DNA from: Piezodorus guildinii
Taxonomy: Eukaryota; Arthropoda; Insecta; Hemiptera; Pentatomidae
Assembly: GCA_023052935.1 (NCBI GenBank)
Contig: CM041294.1
Span: 85,607,474-85,671,473 of the forward strand
Direction: 5' to 3'
DNA: 64,000 nucleotides
In this document: positions 9,766 through 20,191 of the stretch, piece by piece
Numbering within the stretch: position 1 is the first letter of the stretch
How the letters are laid out: each line of letters begins with the position of its first letter
Made by a program: the position numbers and the translations under genes
Notes under the pieces: model-generated
Database searches by the model: none
Seen by the model: the letters and a program-made list of their open reading frames with translations, nothing else
What the model was told of the DNA's origin: nothing

Positions 9766-12566
9766 ATGGCTAATGTTTTAACCTCCTGTCATGTTAACGC
9801 CCAGTCTCTACCTGCCCACTTCGACGAATTCCTTCACTATTTCTCCCATAACTTTTATCACATTATCGCAGTCTCCGAAACATGGCTAAAACCCAATATT
9901 CCTTCCTCTTTCGTCTCCCTTCCTGACTATTCCTTTATCCGCCATGACCGGATTGGCCGGACTGGCGGTGGTGTAGGACTTTATGTCCACAATAGCCTTA
10001 AATCCTGTGTCCTAGATCTGTCATCCCAATCCGATTCTTCCCATATTGAATTCCTTTTCGTTGAAATATCCTGTAACACACAATCTCTCCTTTATGCAGT
10101 GGTGTATCGCCCTCCTCTGGTCCCATTTGACCCGTCCTTTGAATCAATCCTCTACACATTTGTCCCTCTATTTAATAATATCATAATCTGTGGTGATTTT
10201 AACACCAACTTCCTTTCCGACTCCAAAGAAAAACTCTACCTGGATAACCTCTTCTTCTCTCTCAACCTATTCATCGTTCCATATGCTCCAACTCACCACA
10301 CTCATCACTCCGACACTTGGTTGGACCTCCATATTATCGATTCAGCTCATAACCTTCTTTCCGCTTCACAACTGCCTGTTCCATTCCTATCATCTCACGA
10401 CCTTATTCAATTATCATATAATTTCCAAACCTCAGCATTCCTTCCTAAAACCCTAACTTTCCGAAACTTAAATTTCCTTACCCGTGATATTATTGCACCA
10501 AATATTGAAACCCTAAATTGGGATTCACTTTATACCTGTTCTTCCATCGATTCAATGGTCCACATTCTCACCTCTAATCTTCTAAGTATCCTCGACATCC
10601 ATGCTCCGCTCAAAACCCGCACCTTCCGTCGCCGCCCCGCTCCTTGGATGAGTCCAGAAATAAAAGACTTACAAAAGAGGCGTGAGGCAGCCCGTAGACG
10701 CTTTAGACGTACTAGACTGACAGATGACTATCAAGCGTACAGGGCACTCCGCAATCTGACTCAGGCGACAATCAGACAAGCGAAAACCAACTACTTTCAT
10801 GCAGCTTCTCTTCCACTCCCGATTCCAAGTCAAAATGGCAGCTCCTCCGTAAACTCTCACTCTGCAAATCCTCTTCCTCACTGGCCTTTCAAGTCTCACC
10901 CGATGAATTAAACTCCTACTTTTCATCTCCCATCTCGGACAATTCTTCACCGTCTTCTTCCAACTTCTCTTCTATCCCATCATTCAACCCACATAATTTT
11001 TATTTTTCCGACATTTCACCAACTGACCTTCTCTCCTCTCTACTGAAATCTCATACCAATTCTATAGGATTTGATGGAATTCCTGTAAAACTGTTAAAAT
11101 TATGCCTTCCTGAAATCCTACCAATTCTTTTATTTATATATAACTTTTCCCTCCAAAATTCCGTATTTCCCACTACTTGGAAAAAAGCAATAGTCCATCC
11201 TATTAGTAAAACTTCCAACCCTACTTCCCCTAAAGACTATCGCCCTATTTCCATCCTCTCGAACCTCTCTAAGCCTTTAGAAAGAATAGTTCAGACACAA
11301 TTATCAAATTTCCTTGAAAATTCTAAACTTCTTGATCCTTTCCAATCTGGCTTCCGACCCGGCTTTTCCACACAATCCGCTCTCCTCAAAATCACTAATG
11401 ACATACACACTGCTATGGACGAAACGAAACTGACCGTGCTAATACTACTGGACTTCTCGAAAGCATTTGACTCCCTAGACCACTCCATCCTTTTCTCCAA
11501 ACTAAAGTCTCTATCCTTTTCAAACAGCACTATCAGGTGGTTTCAATCATTTCTTTCTGATAGAACCCAAGCTGTCACTATTCCTAACCATCCTCTATCT
11601 TCCTTTCGAGCCCTCTCGGCAGGTGTGGCCCAAGGCTCAAGCATCTCTCCGCTTCTTTTCAATTGTTATATCAATGACCTTCCCAATTCTATCCATCACT
11701 GTTCCCACCATCTATACGCTGACGATTTCCAGATATATTTATCCTTCTCTCCCTCCGAATCACTAGTAGCATTTGCAAATATTCAAGAAGACCTTGATAG
11801 AATCTGTGCCTGGGCAAACCTTAATAAACTGATGCTAAATCCTGTGAAAACCCAGGCCATTCTAATTGGTTCCAATTCCCTCCTCAGATCCTATACCACA
11901 TTTCCAAGTCTCACCCTTAATGATCACCCTATTACCTTCACCTCCTCAGTCAAAAACCTGGGTATTACTATTGACCAAACCCTTTCCTGGAAACCCCATA
12001 TTGCCCAAATTTCCCGAAGAACAATAAGTACCCTCAAATATTTCCATCGTTCCCGCCATCTTCTTCCACTATCCATCCGTAACCTCCTTATATCCGCACT
12101 TGTTTTCCCCCACTTTGACTATTGCTGCTTAGTATATGGTGGCCTCCCGACGGGGCTTGAGGACAGACTAAAACGAATTATGAACATATTGTTAAGATTT
12201 GTCCTCAGTACTCCGAAGAGGTCTCATGTAACCCATTTTTACGGCGAGTTGAAGTGGCTCCTTCCCCCAATCCGCAGACAATATTTCCTAGGAGCATACC
12301 TCTACCAAATCATTAACTCCCAACACCCTCCATACATTTACAGTCTCCTCCAATTTAAATCTTCAGTCCATTCACTTGAAACAAGATCCCGCCATTCCGA
12401 CCTTTACTTTCCTACCCATAGAACTAAAACATTTGATCGTTCCTTCCTTGTCAGCTCCTCTACTTTCTGGAATTCTCTACCTACTCTTATCCGCCATGCT
12501 GCTTCTCTCTCCTCATTCAAATCCCAACTTTTCCAATACCTTTTATTATCCCAAAAAGACGCTTAA
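9766..12566 (+). pseudogene. CR1-like ORF2: APE endonuclease and reverse transcriptase; one frameshift
   Basis: The first frame (9766-10911) holds the endonuclease: CHVNAQSL, AVSETWL, CGDFNTNF, TWLDLHIID, SSHDLI. Homology moves one frame over near 10815-10830, and that frame is then open without a stop to 12566. It carries RT motifs DYRPISIL, LDFSKAFDSLDH, GVAQGSSISPLLF and YADD (11715-11726). The change equals loss of one base (or gain of two). No RNase H domain is present, as expected for CR1-like proteins. All catalytic motifs I looked for are intact, so this copy seems only lightly decayed; an assembly indel would explain it equally well. Confidence 0.83.
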
Positions 12567-12945
12567 AAACTGTGATATTTATATTACTTACATCACACTT
12601 TGAAAGTGATATTTGTTTATAGTATATATTTAAACGATGCTATCTATTCATTTATATTTAAGTTTGTTCAACACAATATTTTCTAGGAATTGTTTTTATT
12701 TTATGTTATCATTGTATATATTTTTTTTCTTGTATATATGTGTGTATATGCGTGAGTAATATACACACATAAATTAACCCATAATTGTAATTAGTAGAAA
12801 TTATGTTCCTTCGGTCTGTTGGCCAGACATGCTGAATACTTAAACTGTACAAAGCTGTTATTCTTAGGGGACCCAGTCCCAGAATAAAAATTATTTTCTA
12901 TTCTAAAAAATTATTTTCTATTCTATTCTAAAAGATCATAATTAT
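12567..12945 (+). other. 3' UTR and microsatellite tail of CR1-like element B
   Basis: AT-rich UTR with a short TGTGTATAT stretch, then TTCGGTCTGTTGGCC and GGGGACCCAGTCCCAG (a small hairpin), ending in two copies of ATTATTTTCTATTCT and further TTCTA units. Short 3' repeats with no poly(A) are typical of CR1-type ends. Confidence 0.65.
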
Positions 12946-13007
12946 ATTTTTTAATTAAAAAAATCTTAAAAAGTTATCTTATTTCTTACTTTTCATTAAA
13001 AAAATAA

Positions 13008-13050
13008 AAAATCTGGTGCGGGTAACATACGATTTTCTCTTAATACGGTG
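13008..13050 (+). repeat. Left terminus of the GCGGGCAACACACG repeat family (copy 1, fragment)
   Basis: TCTGGTGCGGGTAACATACG followed by a degenerate CTTTCACYTACC segment. Fuller copies: 23813, 34275, 42738, 53925. Confidence 0.5.
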
Positions 13051-13120
13051 GTTAAAATCAATTGAACAAAGTGATGGCCTCGTGATCTGCTAATTTAAAT
13101 AATACTTTGAAGTGCTGCCT

Positions 13121-13403
13121 CAGGAGTGTGTGTAGTGGCTAGTATTATAGCTTTCTATACCCAATGTTTTGTAGCGGCTTCAAACCTGACAGATGGCTCT
13201 AGGATTTTTTAATGAGAATAAACAGTAAAAAATCCTTAGTTATGCTGTCCTTTACAGACGACGTAAAAAGGTGCTCCCCAGCTTATACGTTGTCGTTTTG
13301 AAAACCCTATCCTAATTAACGCAAAATTTAGGACTCCAATTGTAGCATTTTTCGATTACCCATACTAGCATAAAGTGACGTTGAATGAATAAAAAACAAA
13401 CCA
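13121..13403 (+). mobile_element. tRNA-derived SINE, near full length
   Basis: Head GTGTAGTGGCTAGTATTATAG with a box A-like element and box B-like GCTTCAAACC, a body with CTAGGATTTTTTAATG, CCTTAGTTATGCTGTCC and AGGACTCC, and tail CATAAAGTGACGTTGAATG...AAACAAACC. The same ~280-bp unit recurs at least ten times in the window. Confidence 0.75.
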
Positions 13404-14226
13404 AAGTGTAGTGCCTTCAAAATACTTTACGAAGAACCATATTCTTACTTGTTCAAATTTACTTTTCATACTTGGTTTCAACGACTGCATACTACAACAC
13501 TTACTCGACAAAAGTCCTAATTATTAACCAGAAAAAAAAAAAAAATCATTTATGTAACCATTATGAGTCTTGCCTTTTGTGGAAGTATACAATCGGATTT
13601 TTTTTTTTTTTTTTTTTGTAAAAATTACACGTCTATTATTTGAAAATTATAAAAAATATTTTATTCAAAATAGTCTCCATTGGAATTTATACATTTTCCC
13701 AACCTCTTCGGCAGGTTATGAATGCCACGCTAGAAATACAATTCTTTCTTTTAAGAGAACCAGTTGTTGAGCCATTTTGGTACATTTCCATGCGAAGTGT
13801 TGTTTGACGAGTGCATATCCCGATGATGCGAATATATGATTATTAGACGGAGCCAAGTCTTGAGAATAAGTAGCATGCGCTAGTATCGTATTTCCCAATT
13901 GAACACCTTGATCGTATCCGTGACCCGTTTTGCTGTGTGTGAGGGGGCATTATCTTGAAGCAAAATGACTTGATGTTGCCATTTTGCATATTTCTCGTGA
14001 TTCAAATCGATCATTCATTGTTAGTGTCAGTGTTAACGGTTTCGCCAGATTTTAGTAGCTCATAATATATTATACTCGTTTGGTCCCGCCAAAAGCACAG
14101 CATTGTTTTCTTTCCAAAATGATTTGGTCTTGCATTGGATGTTCATGGTTCGCCTGGATTCACCCATGATTTACGATACTTAGGATTTTGAATATATATA
14201 TATATATCCGCTTTTCATCAACTGTT

Positions 14227-14236
14227 ACTATTCGAT
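14227..14236. repeat. TSD left of the I-like 3' fragment
   Basis: ACTATTCGAT here and at 14830-14839, bounding the insertion within the mariner. Confidence 0.8.
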
Positions 14237-14714
14237 TTGAAACTGTTTGAAAAAAAAATATCTGTTTTAATTAATATTATTATTTAATATTGAAAAAAAA
14301 AAATTGTCTAAATTAATTTTCTAAAATGAGCGTATCCGGTACTATTTATGAGTGTATTATTTGTTAATTGTGTATTATCTGTCTGTATGTATTCATGTAT
14401 TATGGATGTATTACTTATTATGTATATCATTATTGTCTATTATTTATTATTATTTGTTCATAATGTATTCGTTCATTGTGTATTATTATTATTTGTATTA
14501 GTGTATTATTATCATTTGTTATATTGGTTCATTATTTATTTTAATTAATATTATTATTTCAACTAAAACCATAATTGTTTGTTTTAAAAAACGTGTATCT
14601 TATAGTGAGTTAGGTATTATATATCTAAGTGTATCTTAAAGTGAGTGTATTGTATGAATGAGATCCTGTAGCACTATTATTATTGTCTATTATGACAAAT
14701 TGTAATATATACGA

Positions 14715-14761
<47 letters not shown>

Positions 14762-14829
14762 GAGTGTATCTGGCACTGATGACCAAGATGTTTTGTGCCA
14801 ATAAATTAATCAAAAACCAAAAAAACCAA
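14237..14829 (+). mobile_element. I-like 3' UTR-only insertion (severely 5'-truncated)
   Basis: Matches the 3' UTR of the I-like element from 7379 to its AAAAACC tail. The internal A run is only about 11 long here. The first ~22 bp (TTGAAACTGTTTG plus As) have no match in the other copy and look like junction filler. The 10-bp TSDs prove insertion by target-primed reverse transcription. Confidence 0.83.
14651..14759 (+). mobile_element. Tiny Jockey-like 3' end nested in the I-like fragment
   Basis: About 66 bp (TGTATGAATGAGATCCTGTAG ... ATACGAAT, interior not shown) plus A43 match the 3' end of the Jockey-like element at 20192-23161. GTGAGTGTAT flanks it on both sides (14641-14650 and 14760-14769). 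This is a third-order nest: mariner, I-like, Jockey. Confidence 0.85.
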
Positions 14830-14839
14830 ACTATTCGAT
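14830..14839. repeat. TSD right of the I-like 3' fragment
   Basis: ACTATTCGAT, pair of 14227-14236. It forms the start of a 17-bp-arm inverted repeat reaching to about 14868. Confidence 0.8.
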
Positions 14840-15360
14840 AAAGAAATGATTTTCTTTATCGAATAGTAACAGCATGACAAGTAGCATTTGTGACGAGCAG
14901 CATTTGACAAGTAGTTTTTCGATTTTCTTTCTTTCTTTTATTTAGTTAATGTGGTACATATTTCCCTACTATCTGAATCTTTCCCATAGCTTTTAGACGA
15001 AGAGATACTGCTGTTTGCTTTACACTTAATCGTTCCGCGAGTTCTTGTTGAGTCTGAGTATCGTCTTCATCCAATGAGGCTTGCAAATCCTTGTCTTCAA
15101 ACGTTTACGGTGGTTTCTCACGCTCCTCGTTTCTCACGTCAAATCCACCACTTTTAAAGTTTTTAAACCACTCAAAGCATTGAGTTTTAACACGAGCATG
15201 TTGACCGTATGCTTCGACAAGTATTCTATGCGATTCTGTAGCAGTTTTCTTCAAATAATAGCAGAAAACCAATGCTGTCCGCAAATCATAGTTCATTGGC
15301 ACGAAACTCGACATGTTTGTGGTTATAGAAATATATATTAGTGTATGAAAGTTAGGTTAT

Positions 15361-15975
15361 TGTGTGTTCACAAACTTCGTCCGCTGTTAGAGGGAGAAGA
15401 TGGCGTTACAGAAGCGGCCTTACAGTCTTTGAACTGATAGTGATTTATAAGGAAATTCCGGTTTTATACTTCTACACCTGGTATATGGTCCTTCGAAAAA
15501 AAATTTTAAAATCACTTTTCATCATGGATGTAGCTAGACGTTGGCCGGTGCTCCCTTCCTCATCATTTTTGGAAATTATTTTTTGGATACCACTTTTTTG
15601 GTTTAGGTATACTTTTTTTTTAGTTTGAAATACTGTATATTTTCTTTTCGTTGTTAGTTCAAGACTAAATTAAAATAAGCCTAGAGCGAGTCAAGTTGGA
15701 AGTGGAGAACTAAGACAGAGATATAAATCGGACTTGGACTAATTAGAAGGACCCGGACTGATACGATTAGGGAAAGTTGGTAGCGAAGCCTTCACCACAA
15801 TTACTTCCCCTTGTCTCTTAGCCTAGGGTCAATCCTCGCCCCCACAGCCAGAATACATTAGCCTCGCAACTTCTGGGCCGGCCAATTGTCAAGGCTGAGT
15901 CTATTGTCAGGGAGGGTTAGCTAGTTCTGAGGAGTATCTTGTCTCTATTAACATAACTACTTCTGAATATTTAAT
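15361..15975. other. Unassigned stretch, moderately GC-rich
   Basis: No coding pattern, repeat or RNA recognised. 15690-15950 is richer in GC than most of the window and contains CTTGTCTCTTAGCCTAGGG; it looks single-copy here. Confidence 0.4.
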
Positions 15976-15977
15976 TA

Positions 15978-16173
15978 TCACCTGTAGCATAGTGGCTAGC
16001 GTAACAGCCTTCTATGCACAAGTTCACGGGTTTAAACCTGAAGGTGCCCCTACGATATTCAAATGGGAGTAAAAATAACTCAGAAAGAGCATAAAAAGGT
16101 GGTTCCGAGCCTGTGCGATATCTCTACTCTAATCAAAACGATAGGAAAATTTTTCAGGGCTAAAAAACAAACG
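15978..16173 (+). mobile_element. tRNA-derived SINE, internally shortened
   Basis: Head GTAGCATAGTGGCTAGCGTAA, box B-like GGGTTTAAACCTG, body GGTGGTTCCGAGCCTGTGCG and an AAACAAACG tail. The central part is shorter than in the copy at 41328. Confidence 0.72.
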
Positions 16174-16634
16174 ATAACCATCAGATGTGATTACAAGATA
16201 AAGAGATAAGTAAAAGAAATATAAATATAATAAAAACAAATTTATTTTCTTTTATTAAATTTATTTATTTTTAATTAACCTCAACAAGCAGAAATGGTTA
16301 ATTATTTCTAATCGACAAAATCAAAGGTATTTTATTAAAAGAAATTTTAAAAAAATGACACATTTGCTTATTGTCAGGTAACTTCTGATATGTGTGAATA
16401 AAAAAAAAATTAAATGATAATTTTTTAAAAAATTCATGCTGTCTATCTCTATATATGAGACGTTGTGTTCCAAAAGATAGTATATCCGTTATGGAAAATT
16501 TTACAGGAAACTCAAAAATCTTTCATTAGTATATTATTAAACCAGCTAATATGACTCTTTTTACATTATAATCAAGATTTTTTTTTAATATATTAATAAC
16601 ACTATATTAAACTTACGGAGTGAAATGTTGTAGT

Positions 16635-16825
16635 ATGACTTGAAACGAAACTAAATGTGTAATTAGTACCTTTAGAAAATAATAGCATTTCTAATTCGCG
16701 TTTTTCAAGGACTTGAGTGTTCATTAGATAAAATCAAGTATAAAATTTTTATAAAACTTAATGATGAGAATACAAATATGTCAAAATAGCAATTTCGTAA
16801 AATGTGTCCTTTAGTACCTTTTGGA
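16635..16825 (+). repeat. Unclassified dispersed repeat (pair with 39035-39215, inverted)
   Basis: Shares GAAACKAAATGYGTAAT, TTCTRAWTCGCG, AAGGACTT.A.GTTCATTA and CCTTTAGTACCTTTT with the reverse complement of 39035-39215. No ORF or termini recognised. Confidence 0.55.
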
Positions 16826-17037
16826 AATCAACTTCTCAATCTCTGAATATATCATATATAATAGGAAATATATGTATTTCCTATTAGGCGGAATCTCTCT
16901 CTATCTTGTTTCTTCTTTAAGATTGTCTTCGGGATTGATGCGGTATGCTGTGTACTGTAGCAACTCAGCGAAGTTGAGCAGCAGATCCAAATTGGAATTT
17001 CCTCCTTCCTTCCTCCTTCATCGGAATAAAATTGTAA

Positions 17038-17312
17038 ACCATTATTTTCTTTCTGTTTCAGGTATGTGGCACTTGTTAAAATATCTTAAAGTTCGATTTC
17101 GAAGGATAAAAAAAAATATTGTAAGAAGCCTTACTATATGCCTTATTTAGCTGTATGCACTGAACCCATAACAGTCATGGTTTATAGAAATGTAGGCTTT
17201 AAAGATTTTAGTCAAGCCAGATTGATCAGTTGCTCTTGCCAACAGAAACACTTAGGTAAGGAACAGAGTACATTCAATGCATTCAGGATTAATAATTGTT
17301 TTGTCCCCCACT
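17038..17312. repeat. Unclassified repeat (pair with 52945-53280)
   Basis: Both copies have a pyrimidine tract then TTCTGTTKCAGGTATGTG, resembling a 3' splice site, and end in TTGCTCTTGCCAA...AACACTTAGG.AAGGAAC.GAGTAC...CAATGCATT.AGGATTAAT. On the minus strand both can encode SLPKC..WQEQ. The middles are diverged. Confidence 0.5.
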
Positions 17313-17375
17313 TTTGGCAACCTTACTCTAGGCGCCATATGAGGTTCTTCATATCTTAAGATCAATCGTTTGTCC

Positions 17376-17376
<1 letters not shown>

Positions 17377-17433
<57 letters not shown>
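17377..17433 (-). repeat. T57 tract (poly(A) of a minus-strand insertion)
   Basis: Uninterrupted T run at the left edge of the dispersed repeat at 17434-17700; probably its retrotransposed tail or a slipped homopolymer. Confidence 0.55.
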
Positions 17434-17435
<2 letters not shown>

Positions 17436-17700
17436 TTCGCCACAAAAATATTTAGGCAAGCAACGATGATCTTGAAACTTTGATGTTGATCTCAGCTGGT
17501 TATTTTTAAAATGGCGGCCGATTATAAGTTATGTAATTCATTTATTTTTGAAGACAAATAAATAATTTATTAGTGTTTTTTATCCTAAAAACCGCGAATA
17601 ATTATAAAAAGAGAGAAAAAATTAAAGAAAAAAATTGAAATTATACACATAAATGTAAATTGGGAAAAAAAAAAGTAAAATCATTTAAATAAATTTTGTT
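17434..17700. repeat. Unclassified dispersed repeat (pair with 45950-46260)
   Basis: Shares TTGATRTTRATCTCAGCTGG-like sequence, a segment with TTATTTTTGAAGA, CATTAGTGTTTT and GCGAATAATTATA, then A-rich GAGAAAAA...ATTGAAAT. The copy at 45950 has extra upstream sequence. Confidence 0.5.
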
Positions 17701-17720
17701 TTACGTAAGACATCGAATTT

Positions 17721-18560
17721 TAAATACGGGGGTGATATTGTATGTTTTTCTTGGTCGATTACATTGGTTTATAATTGAAAGTAATAAACTAAAAATTAAA
17801 CTTAAAAAGTGTTATTAAAACACTAGATGTTTAATTCATCTCGAAAGACTGGAAACATCTATGGGGCGTGGTATATCAACCAGAAGGTAAGATCTCATTT
17901 TTCTCTTCGGATTCGAACCTCATTTTCACCTCCTTTGTGGTTTTACTGTCTCGACGAATAAACTGTTTAACCACGGTTTGGTTTCCTGAATGCTTTCTCA
18001 AAGATTTCAAAAGGGAAACATATTCATGGTACAGGATGTCTTAAATATTATTTTATGCAGAAAATATACGACAAAATGCTCTTTGTTAAATAATGGAAAA
18101 AAAAGAAAAAAAAAAAGTGGTTGGCTCGGTTCAGAACCTGAAATTTTGACTTGGAAGACGCAAAGTGCTCGGGTCATCCTTTAACTGTGACTTTTTATTG
18201 ATGACCAAATAAAAAAAAAAAAAAAAAAAAAAATACGTCGATGATGGCAAAATGTAATAAATCAAAATGAGTCATATGTAATTCATTTAAAATATTAACA
18301 TTCTATTTTTTTTAAATGCTTTTAGATTCTTACTGGAGCATTTTAATACCCTTGGGTATTCGGGCTCAAGGAGTGATAAAACTTCTATTTTACGATTGTA
18401 ATAATATCCAATAAAATATAGCTTTTTTGGCAAATTCATAATTTTTCCAATTAAAATCATAATTTTTGCTACCAATTTCATAAATTCCTGAATTCATTTT
18501 ATGAAGTAATTTTATGAGGTTTTGTTTTCAAAAACTAAATCTTTTTAGTAAATTATGTTA
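17721..18560. other. AT-rich stretch without recognised features
   Basis: Contains an A23 run near 18209-18232; otherwise no gene, RNA or repeat was recognised. Confidence 0.4.
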
Positions 18561-18760
18561 TTGTTTATTCATTTAATGTCACTTCGTGTTACTATGGCGA
18601 ATCCGACGTTGCTATAGCGGTAGTCCTGAATTTCACCTATCCAGGTTTAATAAGAATAAGGATTTTTAACAAGTTCCTGCCAGGCTCGGGACATATTTTA
18701 CGTACCCTCCGAAAGGGGTCATAACCAAAAATAATTTTACTCCAAAAAAAAAAAAAAAAA
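18561..18760 (-). mobile_element. tRNA-derived SINE, 3' two thirds
   Basis: Reverse complement of the SINE body and tail: TTGTTTATTCATTTAATGTCACTT, CCTATCCAGGTTTAATAAG and GGCTCGGGAC. The tRNA-like head is missing after an A17 run. Confidence 0.65.
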
Positions 18761-18837
18761 GCTCTAGCTCCATATATCGGATTTGAATCTGACTTATTTC
18801 ATATTAAATCTTTGAACAATTATTATATTAATCTATC

Positions 18838-18925
18838 GAGGTTCACCTGTTGTGCAGTAGCTAGCATAACAGCATTCTATGCCAAAGTTTGCGGGTTTAA
18901 TCTTGGTCGATGGCCGTTGGATATT
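18838..18925 (+). mobile_element. tRNA-derived SINE, head only
   Basis: CACCTGTTGTGCAGTAGCTAG, CATTCTATGCC and box B-like GCGGGTTTAATCTTGG; the body is lost. Confidence 0.6.
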
Positions 18926-19254
18926 TTATTATTGTTTTTAACCATAAGCTACACAAGAATTTCATTTATATGGAACCATCTCTTAATGAAAAAGAGCTTA
19001 TTACTTGAGACACGAATAAAAATACGAATATAGGACCCCATTTCAGGGCTGGAATGATTGACGCCCACATAAGTTTATAGGAGTCTCCTTTCGACAAGAA
19101 AATCACTTAGAGAAAATCCCGAGTGGCAGCCAATTTGATGGAGGGATTGTCGAAATAATTTGACGAGTGAGGTTTCCAGCTCTCAAGCTTCTGGGTTCAA
19201 GATTCATCTATCCATTATTATATTCACGCACTCAGAGTTTTTTTTTCTAAAATT

Positions 19255-19264
19255 CATATATATA

Positions 19265-19339
<75 letters not shown>
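19255..19339. repeat. (AT)n microsatellite
   Basis: About 80 bp of AT dinucleotides. Confidence 0.95.
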
Positions 19340-19341
<2 letters not shown>

Positions 19342-19449
19342 AATAATGTTATTTGAAATGATTCGGGTTTTAGGTCCTTAAACTATCACTCCTTCTTAAT
19401 TTTCTTTATTTGTACATTACAAACATTATTACATTGTACAGTATATTGT

Positions 19450-19490
19450 TAAAAAAAAACTGACGGGCACAACATGCGACTTTCACTTAC
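19450..19490 (+). repeat. Terminus of the GCGGGCAACACACG family (copy 2, fragment)
   Basis: ACTGACGGGCACAACATGCG followed by ACTTTCACTTACTT. Confidence 0.5.
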
Positions 19491-19620
19491 TTCCGTTAGT
19501 AAAATGAATTAAAGGTTTTTTAAAGAAAGATATGACATATATGGGTAGGAAAATTAAAAAAAGTTAAATAATTATTTAAATATTATATTCAAATTAGAAA
19601 ACTCTCTTCTACCTTTAACA

Positions 19621-19785
19621 CGTTCACGCCTGGGTGTCCCACCGATGGGTCATACTTGTCTGTTTCGTGGGTCGGGGCGACCCACTGGTGGGTCATACAT
19701 GTCTGTTCCGAGGGGCGGGGTGACCCACCGGCGGGTCACGCTTAACTATCTCGTGGGGCGACGTGCATCGCAGGGGAGTCAATTG
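19621..19785. repeat. GC-rich minisatellite, ~42-43 bp unit, hairpin-forming
   Basis: Three units start at 19632, 19674 and 19717. Each carries an inverted GACCCAC..GTGGGTC-type core (perfect 7-bp arms in the second). It follows TTTAACACGTTCACGCC and stands out in an AT-rich setting. It may be the end of a DNA transposon; none was identified. Confidence 0.6.
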
Positions 19786-19799
19786 TTTTTAGAAAATAA

Positions 19800-20181
19800 G
19801 TTTATTTTATTTTTTCTCTACATTGAATTTTGTAGTGATTAACAAGCATAAGGGTTTATTTATTAAATATTTTATAACTTTCAACATACTCCCTCAAAGG
19901 ACTCTTATCGGTTAATTTCATTTGATTACCCTTCTCAAAGAATTATATTTAGCAGTGTTAGATCTCATTTCATACTTTTATCTCTATAAATAAGAATATA
20001 ATATATAATATAAAAGTTATTTTTAGTAATAAATAATAATACAAGATTTTTTTAAAATAATAAATAATGATATAAGAATCTTTTTTAAGTATTTTCATAA
20101 TTACTCCTTCAAGTCATATGTTTATGTCAAAAGTGGTGCGTTGTCCGCACAAGATTTTTCAAAATACTTTTTTGTGCCAAT
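19800..20181. other. AT-rich flank, no feature recognised
   Basis: Only A/T-rich sequence with short ATAATAAAT repeats. Confidence 0.4.
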
Positions 20182-20191
20182 AGAGATTATT
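20182..20191. repeat. TSD, 3' side of the Jockey-like element A
   Basis: AGAGATTATT (plus strand), repeated at 23162-23171. Confidence 0.85.

Larger units (their letters stand above)
8637..12945 (+). mobile_element. CR1-like non-LTR retrotransposon B, nearly complete
   Basis: ORF1 with PHD/coiled coil/FP-like domain, ORF2 with endonuclease and RT, and a 3' end in short TTCTA-type repeats rather than poly(A), a CR1-group trait. A pyrimidine-rich leader of unknown length precedes 8637, so the 5' boundary is uncertain. No TSD was found. Confidence 0.8.
13700..15314 (-). pseudogene. mariner transposase pseudogene (DD34D family)
   Basis: Starting at 15314 (complement), residues 1-69 form the N-terminal helix-turn-helix typical of mariner (RTALVFCYYLKKTATESH, YGQHARVKTQCFEWFKNFKSG). 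A second HTH follows (LDEDDTQTQQELAERLSVKQ, nt ~15070-14990) with stops and frame changes. After the inserted element come VDEKR (first Asp), NPKYRKSWVNPGEP, GKKTMLCFW, YYELLKSGETV, LQDNAPSHTAK (second Asp, nt ~13930-13965) and DLAPSNNHIF (nt ~13838-13867). The third catalytic Asp of the usual APSD motif is Asn here. With stops, frame breaks and the insertion, the gene is dead. Confidence 0.8.
13640..15360 (-). mobile_element. mariner-type DNA transposon remnant, interrupted by an I-like 3' end
   Basis: Both halves of a mariner transposase lie on the minus strand, separated by the insertion at 14237-14829. The terminal inverted repeats were not recognised, so the outer limits are approximate. 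Confidence 0.75.

Noticed and set aside
11415..12566. Reading 11415-12566 as a separate gene from 9766-10911
   Set aside because: RT homology is open upstream of 11415 to about 10824, so both are one ORF2 with a single frameshift.
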